Source of the DNA: Flavobacteriales bacterium
GTDB lineage: Bacteria > Bacteroidota > Bacteroidia > Flavobacteriales_D > Sanyastnellaceae
Direction: 5' to 3'
Assembly: GCA_022447625.1 (NCBI GenBank)
Contig: JAKVAX010000013.1
Span: forward strand, 1-64,000
DNA: 64,000 bases
The translations under genes were made by a program, and so were the position numbers. This document shows, piece after piece, positions 63,722 through 64,000 of this stretch (position 1 is its first letter; each line of letters begins with the position of its first letter). Below the pieces are notes generated by a model. It did no database searches and was not told the DNA's origin. It worked only from the letters and a program-made list of their open reading frames with translations.

Positions 63722-63729
63722 CAAAGGTA
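63722..63729 (-). promoter_or_regulatory. -7 box of pdxJ
   Basis: TACCTTTG on the minus strand; leader of about 65 bases. Confidence 0.45.
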
Positions 63730-63753
63730 GGGCTATCTGTAGTTGGAAAACAC

Positions 63754-64000
63754 ATGGATATCAACAACATAATAACGAACGAAATTCCTTCGCTGATAGC
63801 GAAAGACAGTATAGAAACCGCAATCCAATACATGGATGATTGGAAAGTAGGCCATCTGGCTGTTCTTAACGGAAAGAAGTTTCTCGGTCTTCTCGATGAA
63901 TCAGTGTTGCTTAGCGCAGAAGGCGTTCAGAATAATGTTGGTGAGTTTGAGTTGATCGATATCAAGGTAAGTCCGAAGGTGCACATCTTCGACGTGATTG
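63754..64000 (+). CDS. CBS-domain protein, cut by the window edge
   Basis: 82 codons visible, beginning MDINNIITNEIPSLIAK. The pattern DSIETAIQYMDDWKVGHLAVL and KKFLGLLDES is a CBS domain; the second begins at the right edge. In Bacteroidota a CBS gene divergent from pdxJ is followed by NAD kinase and BamA-type genes; those would lie outside. Confidence 0.88.
   Translation, partial: MDINNIITNEIPSLIAKDSIETAIQYMDDWKVGHLAVLNGKKFLGLLDESVLLSAEGVQNNVGEFELIDIKVSPKVHIFDVI

Overview
The window is from a member of the Bacteroidota, most likely a marine flavobacterium-like lineage of moderate GC. The grounds are: proteins ending in Por/T9SS-type sorting tails; a propeller/Y_Y_Y sensor kinase with LytTR regulators; lineage-typical gene sets (DUF4271-hemD-rnpA-S41 protease, purD beside DUF6341/DUF6427, pdxJ next to a CBS gene, paired large amidohydrolases); and many Bacteroidetes-type -7 boxes (TAnnTTTG) with few Shine-Dalgarno sites. 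I see no prophage, complete insertion sequence, CRISPR array, rRNA or tRNA gene; this is mostly core chromosome.

Layout. 0.2-5.2 kb: acidic lipoprotein, then a LytTR two-component locus (kinase, regulator, and a second regulator broken by a stop codon) with a near-ideal LytTR direct-repeat operator. 5.3-9.4 kb: orphan sorting-tail-like small protein, hydrolase, secreted metalloprotease with dockerin-like end, HTH/S24 repressor. 9.4-15.8 kb: DUF4139 (MuiA-like) protein and two amidohydrolases. 15.8-19.5 kb: Nfu scaffold, S23-like four-helix-bundle gene, trpS, an RNA/DNA methyltransferase and a decayed DinB-like gene, separated by degenerate heptamer arrays. 19.6-31.5 kb: two polytopic envelope proteins, bacilliredoxin, two very large secreted proteins. 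31.5-41.8 kb: purQ, DUF6427/DUF6341, purD, three polysaccharide genes, S41 protease, rnpA, hemD, DUF4271. 41.8-54.3 kb: lamin-tail surface protein, asd, metG, LD-carboxypeptidase, kbl, FAD oxidoreductase, a GbsR/MarR cluster with TIGR01777 epimerase, ferritin. 54.3-64 kb: YfiR-TPR-PP2C signalling operon, UspA, a candidate small RNA, a ClC channel with CBS domains, cytochrome c peroxidase, hydrolase, pdxJ and a truncated CBS gene.

The most unusual signals are: (1) five otherwise well-preserved genes each interrupted by exactly one in-frame stop codon and no frameshift (5078, 10159, 14983, 20557, 31087); (2) a dispersed 13-base motif, TTCCGCGNTAGCG, present 12 times exactly (plus three near copies), almost always inside genes, in the same orientation as the gene and usually in one reading frame, encoding Ala-x-Ala-Glu; (3) degenerate 7-base tandem arrays that fill gene junctions, concentrated around the four-helix-bundle gene, with another inside a coding sequence; (4) a LytTR operator and a shared palindrome likely bound by the GbsR/MarR regulator; (5) a candidate small RNA with promoter box, hairpin and terminator at 58.5 kb. 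Whether the five stops are real or sequence errors is the first thing to settle, because it changes the annotation of five genes.
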